DNA from: Leptotrichia massiliensis
GTDB lineage: Bacteria > Fusobacteriota > Fusobacteriia > Fusobacteriales > Leptotrichiaceae
Length of the DNA: 64,000 nt
Assembly (NCBI RefSeq): GCF_900104625.1
Contig: NZ_FNVZ01000005.1
Location: 1,426,001-1,490,000, forward strand
Direction of reading: 5' to 3'
How positions within the stretch are numbered: position 1 is the stretch's first letter; each line of letters starts with the position of its first letter. This document shows positions 36,546 through 45,776 of the stretch, piece after piece. Below the pieces are notes generated by a model. That model saw only the letters and a program-made list of their open reading frames with translations. It did not search any database and was not told the DNA's origin. The translations under genes and the position numbers were made by a program.

Positions 36546-37656
36546 TCAACTCACCTTTTTCCCTAATTTTTAGCTGTAAATTTGTTGAATATTCACTATC
36601 AGAAGCAAGTTTGAATGATAAATCTAAATGTTTTAAATCAATTTCTGGTATATTTGGCCTTATGCTTTCTATAAAACATTCATAGGCACTTATAAAACCA
36701 TTTACCCCTTTAGATTTTATATAGTTATTAATCAAATTATCTATTTTTGCTTTATTATCAGTTGCATAATTTGCTGGAATAGATGTATATTTTGCATCTA
36801 TCTTTATTATTTTAGGTCTATAAAAATAAATTTCCCTTTCAACTCCTGAAGTATCTTTGGCTATCCCTTTTATATCCCCTACTGATTTTATTGCTTGGTC
36901 TTTCTTTTCAAATATTGTCTGTGCTATTTGTGAATTTATACCGCCGTCAACAACTATAATTACACTTTTCTGTTCAATTCCATTTACAGTTATTGGCTCA
37001 TGATTTTCATTAACATAAACACTTTCTACGCCGTCCAAATCCATTAATGCTGATTTTATACCATCAATATTCCAATAACTTCTAAATCTCGAATTAAACC
37101 ATCTATCCCTATATTTAATATCATTTTCCCTGTCTTGTCCCCCTTCTCCTGCTGTATTAGAATTTATTGACAATATTCCTGAAACAGTAGTTATAAATTT
37201 AGTTATTTCATTACTTGCAATGTTTCCAATACTTCCAGCTGTTTCACATTCAAATTCTAATGTGATCGTATTATTAGTTGCTGTTGCTGTGTTTATATTA
37301 AAAAATTCAATGCCACTAACTGTCTTAACTCCTAATTCTCCAATATCTACTGTCGTTCCATTTACAGCATTCAAAGTTACGAATGCTTTTGAAAAACTAG
37401 GCTGTTTTCTAGGAAAATTGAAATTTCCATTTAAAATATCGTCTAATTCTTCATTTTCAGCTTTATATATATTTGCTTTATCCGCCAAATATTGTATTTT
37501 ATATAATTTTTGTTGAGCCAATCTTCCAACTGGGTAACCTATCATCATATACCAAATTGTTCTTTTATCTCCTGAAAAATCAACATTACTTTCTTTTATT
37601 CCAGAACTCATAGTTTCTATTATTTCATTTAAACTTGGTATTTCTATTCTTGCCAT
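36538..37656 (-). CDS. Baseplate assembly protein gpJ-like
   Basis: A 372-residue wedge protein of the baseplate_J family. Typical features are the N-terminal PVGRLAQQKLYKIQYLADKA region, a beta-rich centre (ETAGSIGNIASNEIT, then AGEGGQDRENDIKYRDRWFNS), and a C-terminal part YIKSKGVNGFISAYECFIESI...I. It joins gp25 and gpI to build the six wedges around the hub of a contractile tail. Confidence 0.85.
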   Translation of the reverse strand: MARIEIPSLNEIIETMSSGIKESNVDFSGDKRTIWYMMIGYPVGRLAQQKLYKIQYLADKANIYKAENEELDDILNGNFNFPRKQPSFSKAFVTLNAVNGTTVDIGELGVKTVSGIEFFNINTATATNNTITLEFECETAGSIGNIASNEITKFITTVSGILSINSNTAGEGGQDRENDIKYRDRWFNSRFRSYWNIDGIKSALMDLDGVESVYVNENHEPITVNGIEQKSVIIVVDGGINSQIAQTIFEKKDQAIKSVGDIKGIAKDTSGVEREIYFYRPKIIKIDAKYTSIPANYATDNKAKIDNLINNYIKSKGVNGFISAYECFIESIRPNIPEIDLKHLDLSFKLASDSEYSTNLQLKIREKGELNV

Positions 37657-37657
37657 T

Positions 37658-38014
37658 TTACACCTCCAAATCTAACGAATATGTCCGACTGTTAATATTT
37701 AATGAAATAGATACGTCTAATTTTCTTCTGTCTTTATCATTGAATTTGGAAGTTATGGAGTTAATCCTTTCAACTTCCTTGAAATAGGTTGATATTTTAT
37801 TTCTAATATCCTCTTCTACCAATTCTTTATTTCCAGTTTCAAAATACAGCCAATTCAATCCATAATTAGTATCATATTCTAGTTCCCCAGCCCTTATCTT
37901 TAACATAACGGCTATTTGTTGCATTATTTCTATATTTTTATCCAAAACTACTGATAAATCATTATTGCTAATTTCTAGTTCTCCGTGATTTATGTTTCCT
38001 AGTCTTAAATCCAT
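37658..38014 (-). CDS. Baseplate wedge protein gpW/gp25-like
   Basis: A 118-residue protein with the DLSVVLDKNIEIMQQIAVMLKIRAGELEYDTNYGLNWLYF block and a C-terminal LDVSISLNINSRTYSLDLEV strand pair typical of DUF2634/gp25 proteins. It ends one base before gpJ. Acts with gpJ in the baseplate inner ring. Confidence 0.75.
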   Translation of the reverse strand: MDLRLGNINHGELEISNNDLSVVLDKNIEIMQQIAVMLKIRAGELEYDTNYGLNWLYFETGNKELVEEDIRNKISTYFKEVERINSITSKFNDKDRRKLDVSISLNINSRTYSLDLEV

Positions 38015-38023
38015 TTTTCACTC

Positions 38024-38494
38024 CTATTCAGGCTTTTCTGTTTTATCTCCACCTTTTGTAATTCCACTATGAATATGGGTTGTCAATGCTATTCCGTTGC
38101 TTATTGTTTCATCATTAGCAAGTTTCCCACTTTGCTCTATATCTGCATTTATAGTAACTGTTTCAGCACTTATTGGATTAGCAGAGGTTGGAATAACAAA
38201 AGGAAATGCTATGCAGTCTGAAAAATCATTTGTTGTATCGCTATCTAAGTCTTTATCTTCTTCTGCTTCTAAATAGTTTGATTGAGAAAAAGACAAAAAA
38301 GCAATAGGAACTATATCGCCAACTTTAAACGGAAAAATTTGATTGATGTCAAAATTTCCAAGCTGACACATCGGAACTCTCGGAATAGGAGCAAAAGCAA
38401 CTCCTTTAATTGTTCCTATAGGTTGTATTGCATAAAAACCATCACCGTAGCTTCTTGTTATTTTTCCTAGTGTTGTTGTTGGTATTACTTCCAT
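38024..38494 (-). CDS. Membrane-puncturing spike (Gp138/gpV-like)
   Basis: A 156-residue protein with an OB-like N-terminal domain (VAFAPIPRVPMCQLGNFDINQIFPFKVGDIVPIAF) of the Gp138 type. A short repeat region follows and the apex sequence LTTHIHSGITKGGDK. The H-x-H near the tip is the classic iron-binding motif of phage spike apices. The spike tip crosses the host outer membrane when the sheath contracts. Confidence 0.78.
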   Translation of the reverse strand: MEVIPTTTLGKITRSYGDGFYAIQPIGTIKGVAFAPIPRVPMCQLGNFDINQIFPFKVGDIVPIAFLSFSQSNYLEAEEDKDLDSDTTNDFSDCIAFPFVIPTSANPISAETVTINADIEQSGKLANDETISNGIALTTHIHSGITKGGDKTEKPE

Positions 38495-39476
38495 TTTTTT
38501 TCACCTCATTTAATACTTTTACTTTAAGTTCCATTTCAAAATTTTTAATTGACAATGCCACTATTTTGGCTTTCCCATTAAATGTCTGACTTTCGATAAT
38601 CACATTATCTGTTTTTTTCAAATAATGTATCAATAAACATTTCACGGTATAATCATATTCAACCTTTTTATTTTCACTACTTGTACTTTTAGTTTTTGTA
38701 GCTTTAGTTTTTTTCTTTCCTTTCTTACTGCTTTTTTTATTCTCACTTTTGTTAGTTTTTTTCCCTCTATTTTTTGACGCTGATTTTTCAGGCTTAACAT
38801 ACTTCTTAGGTTCATCAATCAAACCGCTTTGTCTATTCAATACGATTTTTTCTGTATCATCATTTTCTTTTGAATAAATATACAGTTCATCATACTTTAT
38901 ATTAATTTTACTATCACAATCATTAACAACTTGTATTATTCGCCTCAAAGGAACATCAAAAGGCGACATATAAAAACCGCCCCTGTATTCCTTATCTATT
39001 TTTAATTGGCACTTTTTTACGCTAAAACCTATACTATCAGCAAGCTGTTTTATAACTTTACTCGCTTTTGTAGGTTCTAATCCTAATGCTATTCTGTCGT
39101 TAAATGCTATATGTGCTTCTATAAACTTGATTTTCAACTGATAATCTATTTGCACAACTTCCGTTATTGTTCCAGTAAATACCTCGCCTATATCCTTTCC
39201 ATATCCCATTTTGACATTTATAGTATCTTTTTCCCTTATTAAATCTATATCTGATTGTGCCAAATTAAATATAACTATTTCTCCACTACTCAGCTCATTG
39301 TTTTCACTATCTTTATAATCAACTGAAATATCATAACCTCTTATTTCTTCGGTTTGAGTGCCATCATTTGGATTCCAATATTGATATGGTACTTCTATAT
39401 CTTTTCCAGAAGTTCTTATTGTTATTAATGCACTTTCATTAAATAATTCTCCTATTATCATTCTGTTTTCAGCCAT
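38442..39476 (-). CDS. Baseplate hub protein (gpD/gp27-like) with lysine-rich insert
   Basis: About 344 aa. The beta-rich N-terminal part (SGEIVIFNLAQSDIDLIREKDTINVKMGYGKDIGEVFTGTIT) and the domain around FYMSPFDVPLRRIIQVVNDCDSKINI fit phage hub proteins that trimerise to hold the spike. Residues about 225-272 are an extremely Lys/Ser-rich low-complexity insert. The ATG at 39476 follows AGAGGAATA and overlaps the previous stop (TAATG); an in-frame ATG 24 bases upstream lacks a site. Confidence 0.7.
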   Translation of the reverse strand: MAENRMIIGELFNESALITIRTSGKDIEVPYQYWNPNDGTQTEEIRGYDISVDYKDSENNELSSGEIVIFNLAQSDIDLIREKDTINVKMGYGKDIGEVFTGTITEVVQIDYQLKIKFIEAHIAFNDRIALGLEPTKASKVIKQLADSIGFSVKKCQLKIDKEYRGGFYMSPFDVPLRRIIQVVNDCDSKINIKYDELYIYSKENDDTEKIVLNRQSGLIDEPKKYVKPEKSASKNRGKKTNKSENKKSSKKGKKKTKATKTKSTSSENKKVEYDYTVKCLLIHYLKKTDNVIIESQTFNGKAKIVALSIKNFEMELKVKVLNEVKKNGSNTNNNTRKNNKKLR

Positions 39477-39477
39477 A

Positions 39478-39852
39478 TTATTCCTCTTCTTCCAACTCAA
39501 TAAATTCTATAAATACCGTGTTATTTAAGTTTTCATAACTCACTTCTCTTTCAATCTTATCTTCGGAAAATGGGAAAATATAAGCATAAGGAAATGATAA
39601 ATTTCTATTATTACTTCTATCTCTTGAAAGATAAAGTCCAACAGGAACTCCAAAAACAAGTTTTTCATTTTTTAGCAATAAATTTTCATCCTCATCAAAA
39701 ATATCCAAATAAATACGACTTTTGTATATCGGATTCAATTCATCGTCATTTATAAGCATTCTATGTTCCTTAAATAACAATTTAAAATTTTTATCTAATA
39801 TCCTAAGTGTGAATTTTAACGGAAATAATGTTTTGTCTATATTTATTCTCAT
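39478..39852 (-). CDS. Putative baseplate plug / small baseplate protein
   Basis: A 124-residue beta-rich protein (FTLRILDKNFKLLFKEHRMLINDDELNP, VFGVPVGLYLSRD) with an acidic tail ELEEEE. Size and place between the Dit-like protein and the hub match the plug protein of several contractile tails. Family assignment is by position; the sequence itself carries no clear motif. Confidence 0.5.
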   Translation of the reverse strand: MRINIDKTLFPLKFTLRILDKNFKLLFKEHRMLINDDELNPIYKSRIYLDIFDEDENLLLKNEKLVFGVPVGLYLSRDRSNNRNLSFPYAYIFPFSEDKIEREVSYENLNNTVFIEFIELEEEE

Positions 39853-40433
39853 TTTAAGTAGCCTCCTGAAACATTGCTTGAAGTTACCCCTTGTGTACCT
39901 ACCGTTGTTGTTTGATTTACCTGTGTGGCTTCACTTCCCGCAACTTCTCCAGTTGAAACTATTTTAGCTGTTTGGTATTGCACAATATTCAATTTAAAAC
40001 TATAATTATCTGAATTAACGTCTCTTGATATTCCAGTTATAAGTAAATTTTCAAATATCTCATCTTTAGTTATTATTTTTACTTGTTCTTTTTTTCTAAA
40101 AAGTTCTTTTATTTTTTGATAAAGTTCCTTTTTTTCTTTATTATTGAAGTTAAACATAATATCTAAACTAAACTCTTGATTACCAATTCGTAAATTCGTT
40201 TGAATTTGGTCTGGAACAGAAGATGGATCTAACGGATATTCCTTTAAACTTCCCTTTTGATTTTCAGAAATTTTAACCCAATCAAGTGGAATATCATTCA
40301 AATATACTCCTTTTTTATATTTATTGAGATATTTACCAATATAATCATCCAGCTTACTTTTAGCCTGTCTACCATAGTCTTTAATTTGATTTTTATAACT
40401 ATCAAATTGTCCTACATAACTATTTAAATCCAT
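39849..40433 (-). CDS. Tail/baseplate protein after the tape measure (Dit- or LysM-module-like)
   Basis: A 194-residue protein: a helical N terminus, then GVYLNDIPLDWVKISENQKGSLKEYPLDPSSVPDQIQ, where a strand domain begins. It has the domain pattern of proteins that dock the tape measure to the baseplate (DUF6046-like). The Thr/Ser/Gly-rich C terminus is flexible. Its start overlaps the tape-measure stop by one base. Confidence 0.5.
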   Translation of the reverse strand: MDLNSYVGQFDSYKNQIKDYGRQAKSKLDDYIGKYLNKYKKGVYLNDIPLDWVKISENQKGSLKEYPLDPSSVPDQIQTNLRIGNQEFSLDIMFNFNNKEKKELYQKIKELFRKKEQVKIITKDEIFENLLITGISRDVNSDNYSFKLNIVQYQTAKIVSTGEVAGSEATQVNQTTTVGTQGVTSSNVSGGYLK

Positions 40434-42844
40434 TAAATATCACCCCATTTGTAGCTTCTTTCGCTTTCTTTATCACTTAAAACATTTTCAACTATTGACA
40501 TAATAATTGGCCTTAGTTTGTTAAGTTTTTCTACCTGTTCTTGAGTAACATTTGCAATATTTATGGGCATTTCTATTGCAATTTTATTTTCGCCATTAAC
40601 TATTTTTTGCTCAGAACCTTTATTATTAAATATATTTTTTGCCATATTTATTATTTTTTGTGTTTTCTTATTACTAAATATTTGAGTTCCTTTTGGCAAC
40701 ATCATTTCAGCTCTTGAATTTGGCGATACTCCAAGCATTCCGCTAGGTGTGGCAAATAATTCTTTTCCTTGTTCAGATATGGTTGTTGTTCCACCTGAAA
40801 AATTATCATCTCCCAATGCCTTTTTTGGCTTATTTCCTCCACCTAAGAATCCAGCCAATGCACTTGCACCTTTTGAGATTCCGTCAAAACTTACCTTTCC
40901 TATCCAACCAACTAAATCAGATACTAAACCTATCGCTTTTTCTAATATTGGTTTAATTACACTCCAAGCAGTTTGCAATACTTTTCCTATTCCACCGAAT
41001 ACAGCACCTGCTATTGTACCTAAATCTTGGAAAAAACTTTTTAAATCTTCACTCGAAATTCCCATTTTAGAAAGTGTATCAATAACAAACTGCCCAGCCA
41101 TTCCAGCGACATCCATTATTATTGAAAATGTTGAATTAAACAAAGTTCCCAATCCCTCTACTACTGGTTTAATAATTTCAACATATGTGATTATTCCGTC
41201 AAACATAGATTGAAATACTTCCCCAAAATTAATATCATCAATATTAAAATCCCCAAAAAGATTGCTGAATACTTCATTTACTTTTTCTTGTATAGGTTCT
41301 ACAAAACTTGACATAAAAGCGTCAAAAACTCCTCCAAAGGCTTCTTGTAGTTTAGGTAATGCTTCTGAAAATGCCGAACCAAACGCTGATGAAATTTCAT
41401 CAAATTTCGACTTAACTTGTGATAATGGTTCAATAAGATTTCGCACTTCTGGCGAAAGTTCTTTTAATGCTTCTTGTGCTTGATTTTGATTTTCAAATTT
41501 ATTGTTTAAAAATCCCCAAGCCTCTTGTAAATTTCTAATTGGTTCAAGAACCTTATCTATTCCTTGCCCAAGCAAATCAATAGATGGGGTTACAAGATTT
41601 AATGCTCCGATTAATCCTGTTCCTATCAATTCTGCTACTGGTGCAATTGCATCTCCAAAACTAATCATTGTATCTTGAAATCCAGCCTTTAATCTTCCTG
41701 AAGCAGCGGCCCAACCTCTGTTCATTTTTTTATAGGCTTCATCAGTTGCTCCAGCTACATTCTTAAATTCTTCTAAATTTTCATCAAAAACTTTTTTATT
41801 TGAAGTAAGAATATTTACAGCCTTTTTTGACTCAACAGAAGTAAACATATCAGCCACTGTTTTCCCAGTTGATTGTGCTTTTTTCTCAATCATTCCCAGT
41901 GCATCTGATACGTTTCCACCATTTTTCATAAACGTTTTAAAATCAACTCCACCATTCAACTGTTTAAACATTTTGTACGTTTTACTTCCTGAGTTATTTA
42001 ATTCTTCAAACATTGCTCTCATTGATGTTCCAGCTTTAGCAGTTGAACCTTTACCCATTGTAGCTGTCAACGTTGCCATTGTGGCCGCAACTTGTTGAAA
42101 TGATACATTAGCTGCCGCTGTTGTTGGCAGTACATCTCCAATACTACTTGCTAATTCTGGAAATGATGTTACCCCTTTTTTTATCGTAGCAAATAATAAA
42201 TCAGAAACATTCATTACATCTAAATTATCATTTCTGTAGTTATTCATTATAGTGTTAAGTGTTGCTGTTGCGTCACTCAAACTTGCCATACCAGCCTTAC
42301 TTGCCTTTACTCCTGTTTCAACAAACTTGAAAACATTATCTTCGGATACTCCAGCAGATAAAGCATTATACACAGCATCTGTTGCGTCCGCCATTTCAAT
42401 ACCATACGTTTTAGCCATATTTCTCACTCTAGTTCCCATTGCTTTTTCAGCTTCCGCTGATTTTTTAGGTAATAAAGTAAAAATTGCATTCATACCTTTT
42501 TCAAATTCTCCGAACACTTCCAACGACTTCTTTACAAAACCTACAACTGCAGCCGCACTTAAAACAGGAAGCATTGATGCCATTAAACTTTTAAATCCTC
42601 CGGCTAAAACATCAACACCTTTTTTAGCGTCCTTTGCTCCTTTTCCAACTCCACCTAAACCATCTTTCACTTTGTCAAGTTCTGATTTACCTCTACCTGC
42701 TTTTTTCACTTCATTTCCAAGTTCATCAACGCTTTTACCCGCTTTTTTTGAAGAAGAGGTTAAATCCTCAACAGCTTTATCAACAGCGTCAATTCCACTT
42801 TTATCAGCCGTAGATTTAATATTTATAATCATATCATTTGCCAT
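40433..42844 (-). CDS. Tail tape measure protein
   Basis: The 803-residue protein starts with long helices and a Lys/Gly-rich segment. A TP901-type core follows (MATLTATMGKGSTAKAGTSMRAMFEELNNSG), then hydrophobic helices between residues about 590 and 680 that may insert into the host membrane. Its length would correspond to a tail of roughly 120 nm at 1.5 angstrom per residue. It lies directly after the chaperone genes, as in nearly all long-tailed phages. Confidence 0.88.
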   Translation of the reverse strand: MANDMIINIKSTADKSGIDAVDKAVEDLTSSSKKAGKSVDELGNEVKKAGRGKSELDKVKDGLGGVGKGAKDAKKGVDVLAGGFKSLMASMLPVLSAAAVVGFVKKSLEVFGEFEKGMNAIFTLLPKKSAEAEKAMGTRVRNMAKTYGIEMADATDAVYNALSAGVSEDNVFKFVETGVKASKAGMASLSDATATLNTIMNNYRNDNLDVMNVSDLLFATIKKGVTSFPELASSIGDVLPTTAAANVSFQQVAATMATLTATMGKGSTAKAGTSMRAMFEELNNSGSKTYKMFKQLNGGVDFKTFMKNGGNVSDALGMIEKKAQSTGKTVADMFTSVESKKAVNILTSNKKVFDENLEEFKNVAGATDEAYKKMNRGWAAASGRLKAGFQDTMISFGDAIAPVAELIGTGLIGALNLVTPSIDLLGQGIDKVLEPIRNLQEAWGFLNNKFENQNQAQEALKELSPEVRNLIEPLSQVKSKFDEISSAFGSAFSEALPKLQEAFGGVFDAFMSSFVEPIQEKVNEVFSNLFGDFNIDDINFGEVFQSMFDGIITYVEIIKPVVEGLGTLFNSTFSIIMDVAGMAGQFVIDTLSKMGISSEDLKSFFQDLGTIAGAVFGGIGKVLQTAWSVIKPILEKAIGLVSDLVGWIGKVSFDGISKGASALAGFLGGGNKPKKALGDDNFSGGTTTISEQGKELFATPSGMLGVSPNSRAEMMLPKGTQIFSNKKTQKIINMAKNIFNNKGSEQKIVNGENKIAIEMPINIANVTQEQVEKLNKLRPIIMSIVENVLSDKESERSYKWGDI

Positions 42845-43028
42845 TTTTTTTAACCTCCTTTATCCAATCTTCTCTTGCAATTTTCATTTCCAAAAATGTA
42901 TCGTTATCCATATTTAGAATTTCATTTATACTTCCCATTTTATTTTCAAAAATTATTGCCCATCTATTTCTTCTATCTCTAGCTCTTTGTTTGACTCGAT
43001 CATATCTTCGTTGCCAAATTTCAACAAA
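42834..43028 (-). CDS. Frameshift extension of the tail assembly chaperone (T part of GT)
   Basis: This 64-codon stretch, open in the -1 frame, begins at the CCCTTTT slippery site and encodes FVEIWQRRYDRVKQRARD, continuing to WIKEVKKNGK before TGA. It has no start codon of its own and overlaps the tape-measure start by 11 bp. Translation of the slipped product yields a 154-residue GT protein next to the 114-residue G protein. This arrangement is conserved in long-tailed phages, where GT recruits tail tube subunits to the tape measure. Confidence 0.7.
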   Translation of the reverse strand, partial: FVEIWQRRYDRVKQRARDRRNRWAIIFENKMGSINEILNMDNDTFLEMKIAREDWIKEVKKNGK

Positions 43029-43297
43029 AAAGGGAGTAACCTCTGTGTAATAGCAGCCGCATTTTTCCCAAAATTCTTATGTTCTTTAAATTGCTCTGGG
43101 GAAATTATCATATCTTCAGCTAATGCGTCATAAGTATCCAATACATCTGCTCTTCCCTCTGTATAAGCCGATACTATTTTTGCAAATTTTTCATCATCTC
43201 CATTATCCTGATACTCAACTATTACTTCATCATATTTTTTATATCCCTTACCTGTTTCATCTTTCATATATATGTTTTTTAATTTTAAACTTGGCAT
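42953..43297 (-). CDS. Tail assembly chaperone (G part)
   Basis: A 114-residue helical acidic protein (IVEYQDNGDDEKFAKIVSAYTEGRADVLDTYDALAEDM) located between tube and tape measure, as phage G proteins are. Codon 90 sits on the slippery heptamer CCCTTTT at 43034-43028 in the correct X-XXY-YYZ phase. Confidence 0.72.
   Translation of the reverse strand: MPSLKLKNIYMKDETGKGYKKYDEVIVEYQDNGDDEKFAKIVSAYTEGRADVLDTYDALAEDMIISPEQFKEHKNFGKNAAAITQRLLPFLLKFGNEDMIESNKELEIEEIDGQ
43028..43034 (-). promoter_or_regulatory. -1 ribosomal frameshift site CCCTTTT
   Basis: On the minus strand the in-frame reading is C CCT TTT; a slip to CCC TTT opens the 64-codon extension. Six T residues in a row add to slipperiness. 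Confidence 0.65.
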
Positions 43298-43319
43298 TTT
43301 TTATCCTCCTATAAATATT

Positions 43320-43736
43320 TTATATTGAACGTCTTTCCACATTCTCAACTAATATTGAGAATGTTGCGTCTACATTTGAATTATCATGTTGCCCACTTTC
43401 TTTTTGTGCTACTGAAACTCCACCAAGTACGTGTACTTCTGGACTTCCTTTTTTAGATGTATTTTTAAATAATCCAGTTCCCAAAGAACTTTCATCCATA
43501 CAGTCCTGTATAAAGTTATTTAAAAAGTTAAAATGTCCACTATTCTGTCTAACTACTACTTCATAAGCTGAAGCTGTGGATCTTGTCAATATTGTTACTA
43601 CATCTCCATTCATATCTGCATCTGAATGTGCAAAATTAGGATTATTTTGTGCTGGATTTATTGAAACAGCTGTTATTACTCTTGTTCTCCCAGTTGGAGA
43701 TGTTAAGGTTATGCTAACCTTGTTTACATCTTTCAT
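43320..43736 (-). CDS. Tail tube protein (DUF3277-like)
   Basis: A 138-residue protein of mostly beta structure (VSITLTSPTGRTRVITAVSINPAQNNPNF, GDVVTILTRSTASAYEVVVRQNSGHFNFLNNFIQDCM) ending in a strand-rich tail. It immediately follows the sheath gene, the usual order in contractile tails. It should form the inner tube through which DNA passes. Confidence 0.8.
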   Translation of the reverse strand: MKDVNKVSITLTSPTGRTRVITAVSINPAQNNPNFAHSDADMNGDVVTILTRSTASAYEVVVRQNSGHFNFLNNFIQDCMDESSLGTGLFKNTSKKGSPEVHVLGGVSVAQKESGQHDNSNVDATFSILVENVERRSI

Positions 43737-43750
43737 TTTCCATTACCTCC

Positions 43751-44926
43751 CTATACTAATGTTGTTTTCCAATTTAGTCTTAAATTCAAGTTTTCAATCT
43801 GTCCTGCAAGTGTAAAGTCTATTGATGTATCATTCAGAACTCTGTCAGCCACATTTTGATTTGGCACATTTATACGTTCTGGAACTTTTACAGTATAAGC
43901 GTAATCGTTTGACTTTGCACTTCTTGAAGCCAACCAACCTTTTTGTCCTACCGCTTTCATATTATCATTTAATTTACTTTCTATAATTGAAATACCTTTG
44001 TCATCATAAGGTACTCCAATTTGCGAGTTCCACAACTTATGAATTGAACCTGTATTAGTAAATATTATGTAGTCTATTGCAATTCTTTCGTCTGCAAATA
44101 AATCTCCGCCCAAAGTTCTTGAACTTGATACCATTCCATCGCCCCAAGCCTTTTCATATGTTGCTATGTTGTTGGATTTATAAGTATTTAATTTTACATT
44201 TGTCAAAGGAACATTATTTAAATATAATGGTGTATTATATGTTCTTATTCCTTGTAATGTCTTATGTTTAATACGCATTCCAAATCCCTCTGTCGCCAGT
44301 CTGGTAAATATTCCACCACCTAATGCTGACACCAATGTTCCTTTTGGGTTTAAATATTCTTGCGTTTCTGTATCATTTATTTTTACATTTACTTTTGGAT
44401 TAGCAATGGCAAATAATCTATCTGTTTTTTCCAAATCACTTACCGTTTCCTCTCCTTTTTCAATAAGAGCAAAGTTATAATTTCTAGTTACAAACGACGC
44501 TAGCCATTCATTAAATGATTTGTTTTGAATGTCAAAAATCCAAAAATAATTGTCTGCATCGTCTTTTGAATTTTCCAGTTTATCCGTCAATGCAAGTGTC
44601 AAATCATCTGACTGCGGATTAAATTTAATCCCTTGTATCCAAAAATGGTCTGAAGCAATTGTTGTCCCTCCGCTTTCAATTGTTTGCGACAAATATTTTT
44701 CAACCATTTTATAAATATTATCTGTACTTTCCAATCCCAATCCACCCTCATTGGTTGGAGATACCATTGTTTTTAAAGCCGTTTTAGGCTCTAATTTAGT
44801 AAGCGGTATATTCTTTTCAACGGTTACCAGTCTGTGAACAGCCAAGTCCACATTATAATTACTTATGTATTCTCTTACTACAGTAACATTAACGTCATTA
44901 ATATTCTGTGATAAAATGTTACTCAT
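43751..44926 (-). CDS. Contractile tail sheath protein (DUF3383-like)
   Basis: A 391-residue protein. Segments such as YFWIFDIQNKSFNEWLASFVTRNYNFALI and NPKGTLVSALGGGIFTRLATEGFGMRIKHKTLQGI match sheath proteins of the DUF3383 type. The C terminus (IDFTLAGQIENLNLRLNWKTTLV) is a sheath-like strand used for subunit linking. It shows the phage is a myovirus. Confidence 0.82.
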   Translation of the reverse strand: MSNILSQNINDVNVTVVREYISNYNVDLAVHRLVTVEKNIPLTKLEPKTALKTMVSPTNEGGLGLESTDNIYKMVEKYLSQTIESGGTTIASDHFWIQGIKFNPQSDDLTLALTDKLENSKDDADNYFWIFDIQNKSFNEWLASFVTRNYNFALIEKGEETVSDLEKTDRLFAIANPKVNVKINDTETQEYLNPKGTLVSALGGGIFTRLATEGFGMRIKHKTLQGIRTYNTPLYLNNVPLTNVKLNTYKSNNIATYEKAWGDGMVSSSRTLGGDLFADERIAIDYIIFTNTGSIHKLWNSQIGVPYDDKGISIIESKLNDNMKAVGQKGWLASRSAKSNDYAYTVKVPERINVPNQNVADRVLNDTSIDFTLAGQIENLNLRLNWKTTLV

Positions 44927-45428
44927 TTCTTATTACCTCCTGTTTATTTTTTATATCTGTTTTTACTGTTTCAATTGATTCAATTATTCTATCCTCAATA
45001 ACATCAAAGGAAATTTCAACATCAAATGAATAACAGTAATTCCATTTTCCACCCTCAAAGTCATTTAGACTTTTTATATTTGACATATCTTTTATTCCAA
45101 AACCATTATTATTAATTATTTCTCTTTTTACATAGTTAATAATTTTAAATAGTTCATTAGCTAATGCAACGGATTCTGTCAAACTTTTGTGTCTACAATT
45201 AAGCTGAAGTGTTGCATTATGTGTTTTTATATTCTGTTCTACTAAAGTTTTGTTTTCTTTTTCTACAACTTCTACACTTTGATTATGAAAGTCTGGACTG
45301 TAATTTATTATAAACATTTCAATATATGGATAGTTTGGAGTTTGAGCCAATATATCTCCATTGATTATTTGCCATTTGTTATCACTAAAACTATTCAACA
45401 ATTTTCTAAAATCTTCAATCTTGTCCAT
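44919..45428 (-). CDS. Neck / tail terminator-like protein
   Basis: A 169-residue mixed alpha/beta protein lying just before the sheath. Its length, the pattern of a central HNATLQLNCRHKSLTESVALANELFKIINYV segment and its place fit the LIC_12616-type tail terminator family. Overlaps both neighbours by a few bases. Confidence 0.55.
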   Translation of the reverse strand: MDKIEDFRKLLNSFSDNKWQIINGDILAQTPNYPYIEMFIINYSPDFHNQSVEVVEKENKTLVEQNIKTHNATLQLNCRHKSLTESVALANELFKIINYVKREIINNNGFGIKDMSNIKSLNDFEGGKWNYCYSFDVEISFDVIEDRIIESIETVKTDIKNKQEVIRNE

Positions 45429-45768
45429 CTTTTAACCTTTCCAAATAACAAATTATCAAATTTGCGTGTCCATTCTGTCTATAATCTTTTTTCCCTACAA
45501 CCCTAAATTTATTTCCCAAATGGTCTATAACTTCATCTTTTATATCTATCTTGATATTTTCAGTTGTATAAAGTTTTCTATCTTCAAATCCAAGTGTAGT
45601 TCCTTGTGATTGGAATTTAATATAATCGGAATTTTTTAAATCAAATAATGCTCCTTTAAATTTTTTTCCTATTGTTTCGGGTATAAGTTCCCCATTCACC
45701 CATTCAGGTGCGGTTCTTGATAATGTCAATTCCTTAAAAAAACGGCTTGGTATTTTTACACTATCCAT
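45415..45768 (-). CDS. Head closure / minor capsid-like protein
   Basis: A 117-residue beta-rich protein (FKGALFDLKNSDYIKFQSQGTTLGFEDRKLYTT, FRVVGKKDYRQNGHANLIICYLERL). Position between the gp10-like and terminator-like proteins matches a head-tail connector ring component. Function assigned mainly from gene order. Confidence 0.55.
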   Translation of the reverse strand: MDSVKIPSRFFKELTLSRTAPEWVNGELIPETIGKKFKGALFDLKNSDYIKFQSQGTTLGFEDRKLYTTENIKIDIKDEVIDHLGNKFRVVGKKDYRQNGHANLIICYLERLKDGQD

Positions 45769-45776
45769 AAATTCAC

